Assembly: GCA_030740315.1 (NCBI GenBank)
Contig: JASLXN010000027.1
Coordinates: forward strand, 1-12,377
Reading direction: 5' to 3'
DNA length: 12,377 nucleotides
DNA from: Dehalococcoidia bacterium
GTDB taxonomy: Bacteria > Chloroflexota > Dehalococcoidia > JACVQG01 > JAHKAY01
The notes beneath the pieces were generated by a model. The model saw only the letters and a list, made by a program, of their open reading frames with translations, was not told where the DNA came from and did no database searches. The position numbers and the translations under genes are program-made. How positions within the stretch are numbered: the first letter of the stretch is position 1; each line of letters starts with the position of its first letter. Below are positions 1-5,370 of the stretch, in pieces.

Positions 1-549
1 TTGTTGAGCCGTATGAGCGGTATCGCCACGGAGACAGCCTGCTATGTCAAGGCAGTAGAGGGGCTTCCTTGTCACATACTGGACACTCGCAAGACTGCCC
101 CCGGCCTGCGGCTACTGGATAAGTATGCGGTGCGGATGGGCGGTGGGCGCAACCACCGGTACCATCTGGGCGATGGTGTACTGGTGAAAGACAACCACTG
201 GGAGGCCCTGAAGCGGGTCGGGCTGACCCTGTCCCAGGGACTGGAGGGGCTGAGGGGGCGGATACACCACCTGATTAGAGTTCAGGTGGAGGTCAAAGAT
301 ATGGCGGAATTGAGAGAGGCGATTGAGGCTGGGGCGGATGTGCTACTCTTGGACAATATGAACCCGGAGGAGATGGCGGTGGTGGTGAAGGAGGTGGACG
401 GTAAAATCCCCCTGGAGGCCTCCGGTGGCATATCCCTAGAGACGGTGCGACGTGTGGCCCAGTCCGGAGTGGATTTCATCTCAGTCGGTGCCCTTACCCA
501 TTCGCCGCGCGGACTGGATATCAGCTTGGAGCTGGATTACCGAGCTTAG
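1..549 (+). CDS. nadC: Quinolinate phosphoribosyltransferase (nicotinate-nucleotide pyrophosphorylase), C-terminal part
   Basis: The enzyme condenses quinolinate with PRPP to give nicotinate mononucleotide, CO2 and PPi, in de novo NAD synthesis in the cytoplasm. Seen in the 182 visible residues: DTRKT (28-32), GGGRNHR (47-53) and KDNH (63-66), the substrate/phosphate-binding signatures of the type II PRTase barrel, then LLLDN (115-119), EASGGI (139-144) and a GVDFISVGALTHS ending. The family is usually about 270-290 residues, so roughly the first 100 residues, including the N-terminal domain, lie left of the window. The TTG at base 1 is therefore an internal Leu codon (family pattern LxRxSGIAT), not the start. 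The stop codon overlaps the stop of the convergent nickel permease gene by 4 bp, leaving no room for a separate terminator. Identification is secure. Confidence 0.96.
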   Translation: MLSRMSGIATETACYVKAVEGLPCHILDTRKTAPGLRLLDKYAVRMGGGRNHRYHLGDGVLVKDNHWEALKRVGLTLSQGLEGLRGRIHHLIRVQVEVKDMAELREAIEAGADVLLLDNMNPEEMAVVVKEVDGKIPLEASGGISLETVRRVAQSGVDFISVGALTHSPRGLDISLELDYRA

Positions 550-1337
550 ATTGCTGGAAGCAATCCCTCTACAATCCCTACTTGGTACATCAGGAAAAGG
601 CCAAAGAGGATGCTGAAGACACCGGCGGCCGCTTGCACTAGGGTGTTCAGGCGGGGCAGCCGTGAGGATACGGAGAATGGCAGGCTGATGAAGATGGATA
701 TGAGTCCCATGCTAATCACAGAGCCTGCGCCGAAGACTAAGATGTAGAGCACCCCGGTAAAAGTGGATTTCAGCCCAGCCAGCACCATCAGCATGAGGGC
801 AGCACTACCCGCTAGGCCGTGGACGGTGCCCACCACATATGACCTGAGTCGGAAGAAGGGCTTAAAGACGCTGGCAGAAGATGTTGTGTGATGTTCTCCA
901 GGGACGATACCGGCTATTAGGAGCCGCACCAGATTTTGCCTGCGGTGTGGGGTGTGGTGCCTGTGTTCCTGGGTCTGGGCATGGGAGTGGAAGTGGACAT
1001 GAGGCTCTGAGCCATGGTGAGGGTGGATGTGGGCACGCCTGCGAGGAAAACCCCAGAATATTTGAATTCCGAACAGCACTAGCACAGCACCCACCACAAA
1101 CTCGAAGAAAAGCGCTATATCTTCCGGCAGGCGGACCTTCAGCAGGAGGAGGGCAACGCCCACCAATAAAAGAGTGGTGCTGTGGCCCAAACCCCAGGAA
1201 ATACCCACCCAGATGGACCGCAGCGGGTTGCGGTACTCGCTGACGATGGTGGTCACCGCCACCAGATGGTCCGCATCAAAGGCGTGGCGAATCCCCAGTA
1301 GCAGGCCCAGGGCCAGCACCTCCCAGATAGTGGTCAT
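546..1337 (-). CDS. Nickel/cobalt transporter, NiCoT-like permease with histidine-rich loop
   Basis: Predicted inner-membrane permease for Ni2+ or Co2+, 263 residues with about six hydrophobic segments (roughly 1-17, 42-66, 76-97, 166-188, 193-219 and 234-258). Residues 18-24 are HAFDADH, the HX4DH signature of the NiCoT family that is required for metal transport, and residues 49-55 are GLGHSTT, a second conserved membrane motif. A cytoplasmic or periplasmic loop at about 103-131 carries a dozen histidines and probably binds metal. The gene lies 66 nt downstream of a Fur-family repressor on the same strand, so metal-dependent repression is likely; a palindrome in the gap is listed separately. 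The ribosome site is weak (AAGGGAAAG just upstream of ATG). The related UreH/TauE-like families are alternatives, and nickel versus cobalt cannot be decided from sequence. Confidence 0.88.
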   Translation of the reverse strand: MTTIWEVLALGLLLGIRHAFDADHLVAVTTIVSEYRNPLRSIWVGISWGLGHSTTLLLVGVALLLLKVRLPEDIALFFEFVVGAVLVLFGIQIFWGFPRRRAHIHPHHGSEPHVHFHSHAQTQEHRHHTPHRRQNLVRLLIAGIVPGEHHTTSSASVFKPFFRLRSYVVGTVHGLAGSAALMLMVLAGLKSTFTGVLYILVFGAGSVISMGLISIFISLPFSVSSRLPRLNTLVQAAAGVFSILFGLFLMYQVGIVEGLLPAI

Positions 1338-1382
1338 TCTTTCCCTTTTCTGTCAGGAACCGCTAATGCACTGCGATTAGTT

Positions 1383-1392
1383 GCAATATTGC
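1383..1392. promoter_or_regulatory. Palindrome GCAATATTGC, candidate repressor operator before the nickel permease
   Basis: A perfect 10-bp palindrome lies in the 66-nt gap between the fur-type gene and the permease gene. On the transcribed strand it falls inside the 17-nt spacer between a TTTACA (5 of 6 matches to a -35) and a poor -10-like TAATCG. Its TTGCAA half recurs in the inverted repeat upstream of the repressor gene. Shared half-sites suggest one regulator, by analogy with the TTGCAA half-sites of the nickel regulator Nur in Streptomyces. This is inference; no binding is shown. Confidence 0.4.
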
Positions 1393-1403
1393 TACATGTA
1401 AAA

Positions 1404-1823
1404 TTACGCACACGCCTGGCAGCGCCCGAAGATTGCCAGGTGTCTCAGGTCGGCGTGGAAACGGTGCTTGCGCTTCAAGGCGGCCTTAAGTGGGGTGAAG
1501 GTGGCCTCGTCCATCTCCTCCACTCGGCCGCACTTCTCACATATGAGGTGGTGGTGGTACCCTTTCACGTGGAGGTGGTAGCGCAGCTTGCCGTCCCCCA
1601 GGGCGGTCTCGGTTACTAAGCCCAGCCGTTTTAGCATATCCAACGCCCGGTAAATAGTGGAGATATGCAGCTTGGGGCAACGGGACCGGACATGAGAGTG
1701 AATCTCATCAGCGCTGGCGTGGCCATTGCTGCCCTTCAGCACATCCAGAATAACCAGGCGCTGTGGCGTAATGTGGTGGCCACTACTGCGGATAGTGTTC
1801 TCAGTCAGCTTACCGGGTTGCAT
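1404..1823 (-). CDS. Fur-family metal-dependent repressor (possibly nickel-responsive, Nur-like)
   Basis: Cytoplasmic winged-helix regulator that represses metal-uptake genes when metal-bound. With the ATG at 1823 it has 139 residues, typical for the family. The DNA-binding half covers about 1-84, with ITPQRLVILDVL (18-29) and HISTIYRALDMLKRLGLV (53-70). The metal/dimer half has the HHH-L-I-CEKCG run at 90-99 and a second Cys pair CQAC at 135-138, the structural zinc site. A longer reading starts at 1832, but that ATG overlaps the -10 hexamer TATAAT, so I prefer 1823, where transcription and translation would start together. Its neighbour downstream on the same strand is the nickel/cobalt permease, which points to nickel or cobalt sensing rather than iron. 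Zur, Mur or true Fur specificity cannot be excluded. Confidence 0.9.
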   Translation of the reverse strand: MQPGKLTENTIRSSGHHITPQRLVILDVLKGSNGHASADEIHSHVRSRCPKLHISTIYRALDMLKRLGLVTETALGDGKLRYHLHVKGYHHHLICEKCGRVEEMDEATFTPLKAALKRKHRFHADLRHLAIFGRCQACA

Positions 1824-1830
1824 GGGCAGC

Positions 1831-1868
1831 ATTATAAAGCATCATGTGCAAAGATGAAACTATTTGCA
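1831..1868 (-). promoter_or_regulatory. Promoter of the fur-type gene with overlapping inverted repeat
   Basis: On the minus strand a perfect -10 TATAAT occupies 1831-1836, seven bases before the preferred ATG at 1823. No good -35 is visible. The expected -35 position is covered by an inverted repeat TGCAAA-N10-TTTGCA (1847-1868), a plausible autoregulatory operator. The repeat is seen directly; its role is inferred. Confidence 0.5.
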
Positions 1869-1909
1869 ACTCCATGCACGATTGGTTGGCAAAGGGCTGG
1901 GTTTGGGAG

Positions 1910-2353
1910 TCAGTCCTGCGTGTCCAGCAAGAGGGTTACTGGGCCGTCATTGATGAGTTCCACCTGCATCAACTCTTGGAAATGCCCAGTGACCACTTTT
2001 ACACCAATATCGCCCAGAACGCCGACAAACTGTTCGTATAACACCTTTGCTTGGTCCGGTGGGGCGGCATCGGTGAAGCTGGGCCGTCTTCCTTTGTGGG
2101 TGTCGGCCAGCAGTGTGAATTGGCTCACTATCAGAGCTTGGCCGCCGGTGTCCAGCAGTGAAAAATGGAGGCGGCCCTCCTGGTTGGGGAATATCCTCAG
2201 GTAGGCCACCTTCTGTGCTAGGAGGCGGGCGTCATGTGAAGAATCTCGATGAGCCACCCCGAGGAGTATCACTAGGCCAGGCCCTATTCGGCCTACCTTC
2301 CGTCCCTCAACGGTGACGGAGGCTCGGCTTACCCTCTGTAGTAGCGCGCGCAC
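1910..2353 (-). CDS. dtd: D-aminoacyl-tRNA deacylase (D-Tyr-tRNA deacylase)
   Basis: Homodimeric cytoplasmic enzyme that hydrolyses D-aminoacyl-tRNAs (and Gly-tRNA-Ala) to keep D-amino acids out of protein. The 147-residue length and the opening MRALLQRVSRASV are standard. The catalytic SQFTLLADTHKGRRPSF block is at about 77-93, and the C-terminal GPVT motif with its cis Gly-Pro chiral selector is near residue 138. The start codon is GTG (2353-2351), the only one that gives the family's N-terminus. It begins 3 nt after the fmdB-type stop codon, so the two genes are almost certainly co-transcribed and possibly translationally coupled. The stop lies 86 bp from the start of the fur-type gene. 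Confidence 0.96.
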   Translation of the reverse strand: MRALLQRVSRASVTVEGRKVGRIGPGLVILLGVAHRDSSHDARLLAQKVAYLRIFPNQEGRLHFSLLDTGGQALIVSQFTLLADTHKGRRPSFTDAAPPDQAKVLYEQFVGVLGDIGVKVVTGHFQELMQVELINDGPVTLLLDTQD

Positions 2354-2356
2354 TGG

Positions 2357-2662
2357 TTAAGTGCTCTTGGCTTCTGCCTTGTCTTCTTTCTTGGCTTCGG
2401 TCTTGGTGTTGTCTGACTTGGCTTCAGGCTTCTCGGCTGGTTTTTCGGCTGGTTTTTCCTTGGAGTCTTCACCCTTCCAACCGCTGGGGCGGTGGTCTGT
2501 GGAGTAGAAACCGCTGCCTTTGTATATTATCGGCACCGGCCGGAACAGCTTCTGGGACTCCGCCTCGCACTCGGGGCACGGTGCCGGCCCCGTATCACCA
2601 AAGCCGCGCTTTGTTTCAAAACAGTGACCACAGGAGCAGCACTGATATTCGTATACAGGCAT
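2357..2662 (-). CDS. FmdB-family zinc-ribbon protein
   Basis: Small 101-residue protein with the family N-terminus MPVYEYQC. Cys pairs C8/C11 and C29/C32 form a single zinc ribbon, followed by the conserved KGSGFYSTD block at about 48-56. The family is widespread; formamidase/methylamine regulation was its first proposed role, but the general function is unknown. Residues from about 67 form a lysine/glutamate/alanine/proline-rich, probably disordered tail with short EKPA repeats. An excellent Shine-Dalgarno AAGGAGGT (2672-2679) sits 9 nt before the ATG, and a near-consensus promoter lies upstream. It is the first gene of a two-gene operon with dtd. Confidence 0.9.
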   Translation of the reverse strand: MPVYEYQCCSCGHCFETKRGFGDTGPAPCPECEAESQKLFRPVPIIYKGSGFYSTDHRPSGWKGEDSKEKPAEKPAEKPEAKSDNTKTEAKKEDKAEAKST

Positions 2663-2722
2663 ACGGCCCGCACCTCCTTGGAATCAAATATCGGCTAAAG
2701 AGCCGTGGCCCCTGAGCGTTTA

Positions 2723-2751
2723 ATTCTATTGCTGTCGGGGATAGCTGTCAA
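2723..2751 (-). promoter_or_regulatory. Sigma-70-type promoter of the fmdB-dtd operon
   Basis: The minus strand reads TTGACA (2746-2751), a 17-nt spacer, then TAGAAT (2723-2728): a perfect -35 and 5 of 6 matches for the -10. Transcription should begin near 2716, leaving a leader of about 55 nt with a strong Shine-Dalgarno site before the fmdB-type gene. Confidence 0.82.
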
Positions 2752-2974
2752 ATATTGAGGGGTACTTGGTGCCTCCCAATTAAGTGGAGTTTATATTTGC
2801 TGTTTAATGTAGCAGCTTGAAGTTAGAAACTATACGTCATTTCCTAGTGTTGGCATAGTTGGGACCCAAGAAACGAATGTGAGGAGCCTTGGGTGGAGTC
2901 GGCACTCAGGGCTACGTGCTTTTATGGTTCTGAGGAATTCATAGGGTCGTTGCTACTCTGGTAATGGTCACGTT

Positions 2975-3365
2975 CCGGCACTCTATTGAATCGGTACCAA
3001 CTGAAGTCGCCTGGCGATGCTTCGAGATATAACGTCTCTTTCTGACTTATTCTGTAGTAGCTGGCTATGGCTGAAGCGAAGCTGTCGCCCGCAGGCGTGC
3101 CACAAAACAGTTCCTGCTCCTCTTGTTGCCGGGTGACCGAAGTTATCGCATATGGTAGTTAAATTCCAGGAGTTACTTTGGAGTTCACAAAGTAAGGGCC
3201 ATCAGCAAAGTGAGTCAGCGACTGCCCTCTGGCGGTAATATGTGGCTAATTTCCGAACCTCATGGCGATGCTATCGGACGGGCTTCTGTTATTATCAAAT
3301 ATGACGGTACTTAAACTGTCTGGATGGTATAATTCTAAGTATCGATTCGTACCATAGAGTGCCGG
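2975..3365. repeat. Perfect 12-bp inverted repeat pair, 367 bp apart
   Basis: CCGGCACTCTAT at 2975-2986 recurs as its exact reverse complement at 3354-3365. Just inside both arms lie GGTAC and a GAATCG-like sequence in different order. A perfect match this long is unlikely by chance in 1.1 kb, but no target-site duplication or transposase is visible, so a MITE-like relic is only a possibility. Confidence 0.5.
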
Positions 3366-3499
3366 CTAAATTACATTGGGAGGATGTCTTTCGATGTCGC
3401 AGGCGCTAGTGTGGGGCGCTCCATAATCTGCGCAAATACCACTAAGTCGAGGTTTTTCAGTAGCGCAAATAATGACCCTGCGAACTCTCGTTTCTCTAT

Positions 3500-3519
3500 G
3501 GGGTTCTGAGGGGTTCTGA
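3500..3519. repeat. Tandem 10-bp duplication
   Basis: GGGGTTCTGA occurs twice in direct succession (3500-3509 and 3510-3519). This is a short local duplication with no visible function. Confidence 0.6.
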
Positions 3520-3861
3520 AATGCACTGGTAGTAATAAGCTTCTTTACATTCATCTTGAAGTCACACTATTCTCGTCGAAGAATACTTCACTTCGGTTTG
3601 AATCATTCACAATTTATGGCACTAAGAACGCCAGCATCTACACGTATGTTTACCAAATACTGGCCTCGTAGAATGGGCATTGGGATGAGGGTGCCCGCTT
3701 TCTCCCATGAATGTGAAGATCATCTAAACCCTCGTTTAACTCCCTTTCGCTATAGCAGTTCTATAATTTAGATGCTGCCAGGTAGGTGGAATTACAAATC
3801 CCTTCTATAACTCCCACCATGTGATTGGGTAGTTTCATTGTGATATATAGAAGTGGGTGCC

Positions 3862-3890
3862 TTGACTCCATGTGGGCCATGGGCTACAAT
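3862..3890 (+). promoter_or_regulatory. Sigma-70-type promoter of the CoA-transferase gene
   Basis: TTGACT (3862-3867), a 17-nt spacer and TACAAT (3885-3890) give 5 of 6 matches in each hexamer. Transcription should begin near 3897, about 20 nt before the GTG start. This excludes the upstream in-frame ATG at 3872, which lies inside the promoter. Confidence 0.8.
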
Positions 3891-3904
3891 CGTGCCAAAA
3901 GTTC

Positions 3905-3911
3905 AGGAGGT
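3905..3911 (+). promoter_or_regulatory. Ribosome binding site fixing the GTG start at 3917
   Basis: AGGAGGT ends 5 nt before GTG at 3917-3919. Together with the promoter position it decides the start of the CoA-transferase against the longer ATG reading. Confidence 0.85.
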
Positions 3912-3916
3912 GTACA

Positions 3917-5107
3917 GTGGAACGAGTTCTGGATGGGATTCTTGTACTGGACTTTGCCAGATACATAGCCGGCCCTTGGTGCAGCACCATCATGGCTGAG
4001 ATGGGGGCCGAGGTCATCCGCATAGAGACCCCAGGTGGGGCCGAGGATCGACAGCAAGGCCCCTTTGCTCCTAACGGGGAGAACTTCCGGTTCTTAATGA
4101 TGAGCCGCAACAAAAGGGGCATCACTCTGGACCTGAACAAACCTAAGGGAAAAGAACTGTTCAGAGAGTTGGTGAAAAAAGCAGATGTTGTGGTGGAAAA
4201 TTTCAGCCCACCGGTTAAGAATAAGCTGGGTTTCACCTATGAGAACCTCAGCGAGATTAATCCCAGTATTATTCTTACCACGGTATCCGCCTTTGGGAAG
4301 GACGGCCCATATGCCCACAGGCTTGGTTTTGACCATATTGCCCAGGCTGAATCCGGGTCCATGAGTTTCACCGGATTTCCAGATAGCCCTCCCACCCGTG
4401 CGCAGGTTGCCTATGTGGATATGAGCACCGCTTTACATGCCGCTCTCGCTACTGTGCTGGCCATTATGCATCGCACCAAGACCGGCAAAGGGCAGCAGGT
4501 GGAGATGGCCCTGCTGGATACCGCCGTGTCCTATGCCGCTTTCCCAGGCACTATGGCTGAGTACGAGATACTGGACCAAGTGCGTCCCAAACTGGGGAAC
4601 ACCGGTTACTACTCATTCTCAGACACTTTCTATGCCAAGGACGGTATGGTGATAATGGCGGCGTTGAGCGACCCACTTTGGAACCGCATGGTAGACCTTA
4701 TAGGCCATCCCGAGTTCAAGGACGACCCCCGATTTGCCGATGACGAAGCCAGGTACCACAACCGGGACATCATCGGGCCACTGGTGCAAGAGTGGATTGG
4801 GAAGCGTTCCAGGGAAGAAGTCTTTGAGCTGATGGGTAAGGCCCGCATTCCCTGTGGGCGGGTAAACACCATCCCAGAGGCGTTCAAAGATCCGCACATC
4901 CATGCCAGGGAGTTGTTCACCAAGCTGGACGTGCCCGGAGTAGGGGAGGTGTCCCATCCCCGGGTCGCCATCCGTATGTCACGGACCCCCGGCCGCATCG
5001 AGCGTCCCGCCCCCACGGTGGGGCAGCACAATGATGAGGTTTACAGCAGCCTGCTGGGTCTTTCCGCAAGGGAAATAGAGGACCTATCTTCGGGAGGCGT
5101 TATTTAG
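3917..5107 (+). CDS. Class III CoA-transferase, CaiB/BaiF family
   Basis: Transfers CoA between a CoA thioester and a free carboxylate through a mixed-anhydride intermediate on an aspartate; cytoplasmic, normally an interlocked homodimer. From the GTG start it has 396 residues, normal for the family. The N-terminus LDGILVLDFARYIAGPWCS (about 5-23) and the AEVIRIETPGG block (31-41) are hallmarks, as is ADVVVENFSP (89-98). The likely catalytic residue is D168 in AYVDMSTALHAALA, the position of D169 in formyl-CoA transferase, followed by RTKTGKGQQVEMALLDTA. The substrate cannot be read from sequence; carnitine, oxalate, bile-acid, succinyl or methylmalyl-type acyl groups are all known in the family. 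Its end overlaps the convergent rpsT gene by 8 bp. It is the only rightward gene among leftward neighbours and has its own promoter. Confidence 0.93.
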   Translation: MERVLDGILVLDFARYIAGPWCSTIMAEMGAEVIRIETPGGAEDRQQGPFAPNGENFRFLMMSRNKRGITLDLNKPKGKELFRELVKKADVVVENFSPPVKNKLGFTYENLSEINPSIILTTVSAFGKDGPYAHRLGFDHIAQAESGSMSFTGFPDSPPTRAQVAYVDMSTALHAALATVLAIMHRTKTGKGQQVEMALLDTAVSYAAFPGTMAEYEILDQVRPKLGNTGYYSFSDTFYAKDGMVIMAALSDPLWNRMVDLIGHPEFKDDPRFADDEARYHNRDIIGPLVQEWIGKRSREEVFELMGKARIPCGRVNTIPEAFKDPHIHARELFTKLDVPGVGEVSHPRVAIRMSRTPGRIERPAPTVGQHNDEVYSSLLGLSAREIEDLSSGGVI

Positions 5108-5366
5108 CCGCTGCTTTCAGATTTAGCCCTCTTACCAGCGATGACTTGTGACGGCCTGCCGTGTTTGGGTGGATTATACCCTTGCCACTGGCCCTGTCTA
5201 GAACGCGTAGGGCCTCTTGGACCGCCGCTGCGGAACCCGCATTATCAGTATCCAGTAACTGGTGGGCCTGGGCTACTGAGTTTTTGACCTGACTTTGCAT
5301 GGAACGGGTGAGTCCTCGGCGCCGTTGTGCCTTACGGGCGGCCCTGATGGCTGATTTGGTACCCAA
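5100..5366 (-). CDS. rpsT: Small ribosomal subunit protein bS20
   Basis: Primary 16S rRNA-binding protein of the 30S subunit, 88 residues, highly basic and helical. TKSAIRAARKAQRRR near the N-terminus, the ALRVLDRASGKGIIHPNTAGRHKSSL block (about 52-77) and the Ala/Lys-rich end match the family. The start is TTG (5366-5364), with the Shine-Dalgarno GGAGA at 5374-5378 embedded around the last codons of relA. rpsT begins 4 nt after the relA stop codon, so it is co-transcribed and probably translationally coupled. Its own 3' end overlaps the convergent CoA-transferase gene by 8 bp. rpsT is most often monocistronic, so this arrangement is unusual. E. coli rpsT also has a poor start codon (UUG) that serves autoregulation; the same could apply here. 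Confidence 0.95.
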   Translation of the reverse strand: MGTKSAIRAARKAQRRRGLTRSMQSQVKNSVAQAHQLLDTDNAGSAAAVQEALRVLDRASGKGIIHPNTAGRHKSSLVRGLNLKAAAK

Positions 5367-5370
5367 TAGG

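Larger units (their letters stand above)
2752..3861. other. AT-richer stretch of 1.1 kb without a convincing gene
   Basis: No frame here has a recognisable protein. The two longest ATG frames (62 residues leftward, 71 rightward) lack a ribosome site and look like random translation. A minus-strand run open for about 70 codons (roughly 3205 down to 2984) has no start codon and no family I recognise. Sampled lines are about 35-40% G+C, clearly below the flanking genes. Visible structure: a 12-bp inverted repeat (2975/3365), a 10-bp tandem duplication (3500-3519), and an extended -10 TGGTATAAT (3325-3333, plus strand) followed by GGGAGG and a ten-codon frame, MSQALVWGAP, at 3394-3426. It may be a decayed gene, a small element, or an unrecognised RNA; I saw no tmRNA, RNase P or rRNA signature. 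Confidence 0.6.

Noticed and set aside
881..1243. Rightward frame of 120 codons inside the permease gene
   Set aside because: It is the antisense of the histidine-rich permease, which has strong family motifs on the other strand.
2984..3205. Minus-strand open run of about 70 codons suspected as a decayed gene
   Set aside because: No start codon and no family pattern that I can name; stops close it at both ends, so I list it only as part of the unexplained island.
3366..3554. Leftward frame of 62 codons in the AT-richer island
   Set aside because: No ribosome site, no recognisable family, and composition like random translation.
3556..3771. Rightward frame of 71 codons in the AT-richer island
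   Set aside because: No ribosome site and no recognisable family; rich in residues typical of random AT-rich sequence.
3872..3916. ATG at 3872 as the CoA-transferase start
   Set aside because: It lies inside the promoter, upstream of the predicted transcription start, and the strong Shine-Dalgarno points to GTG 3917.
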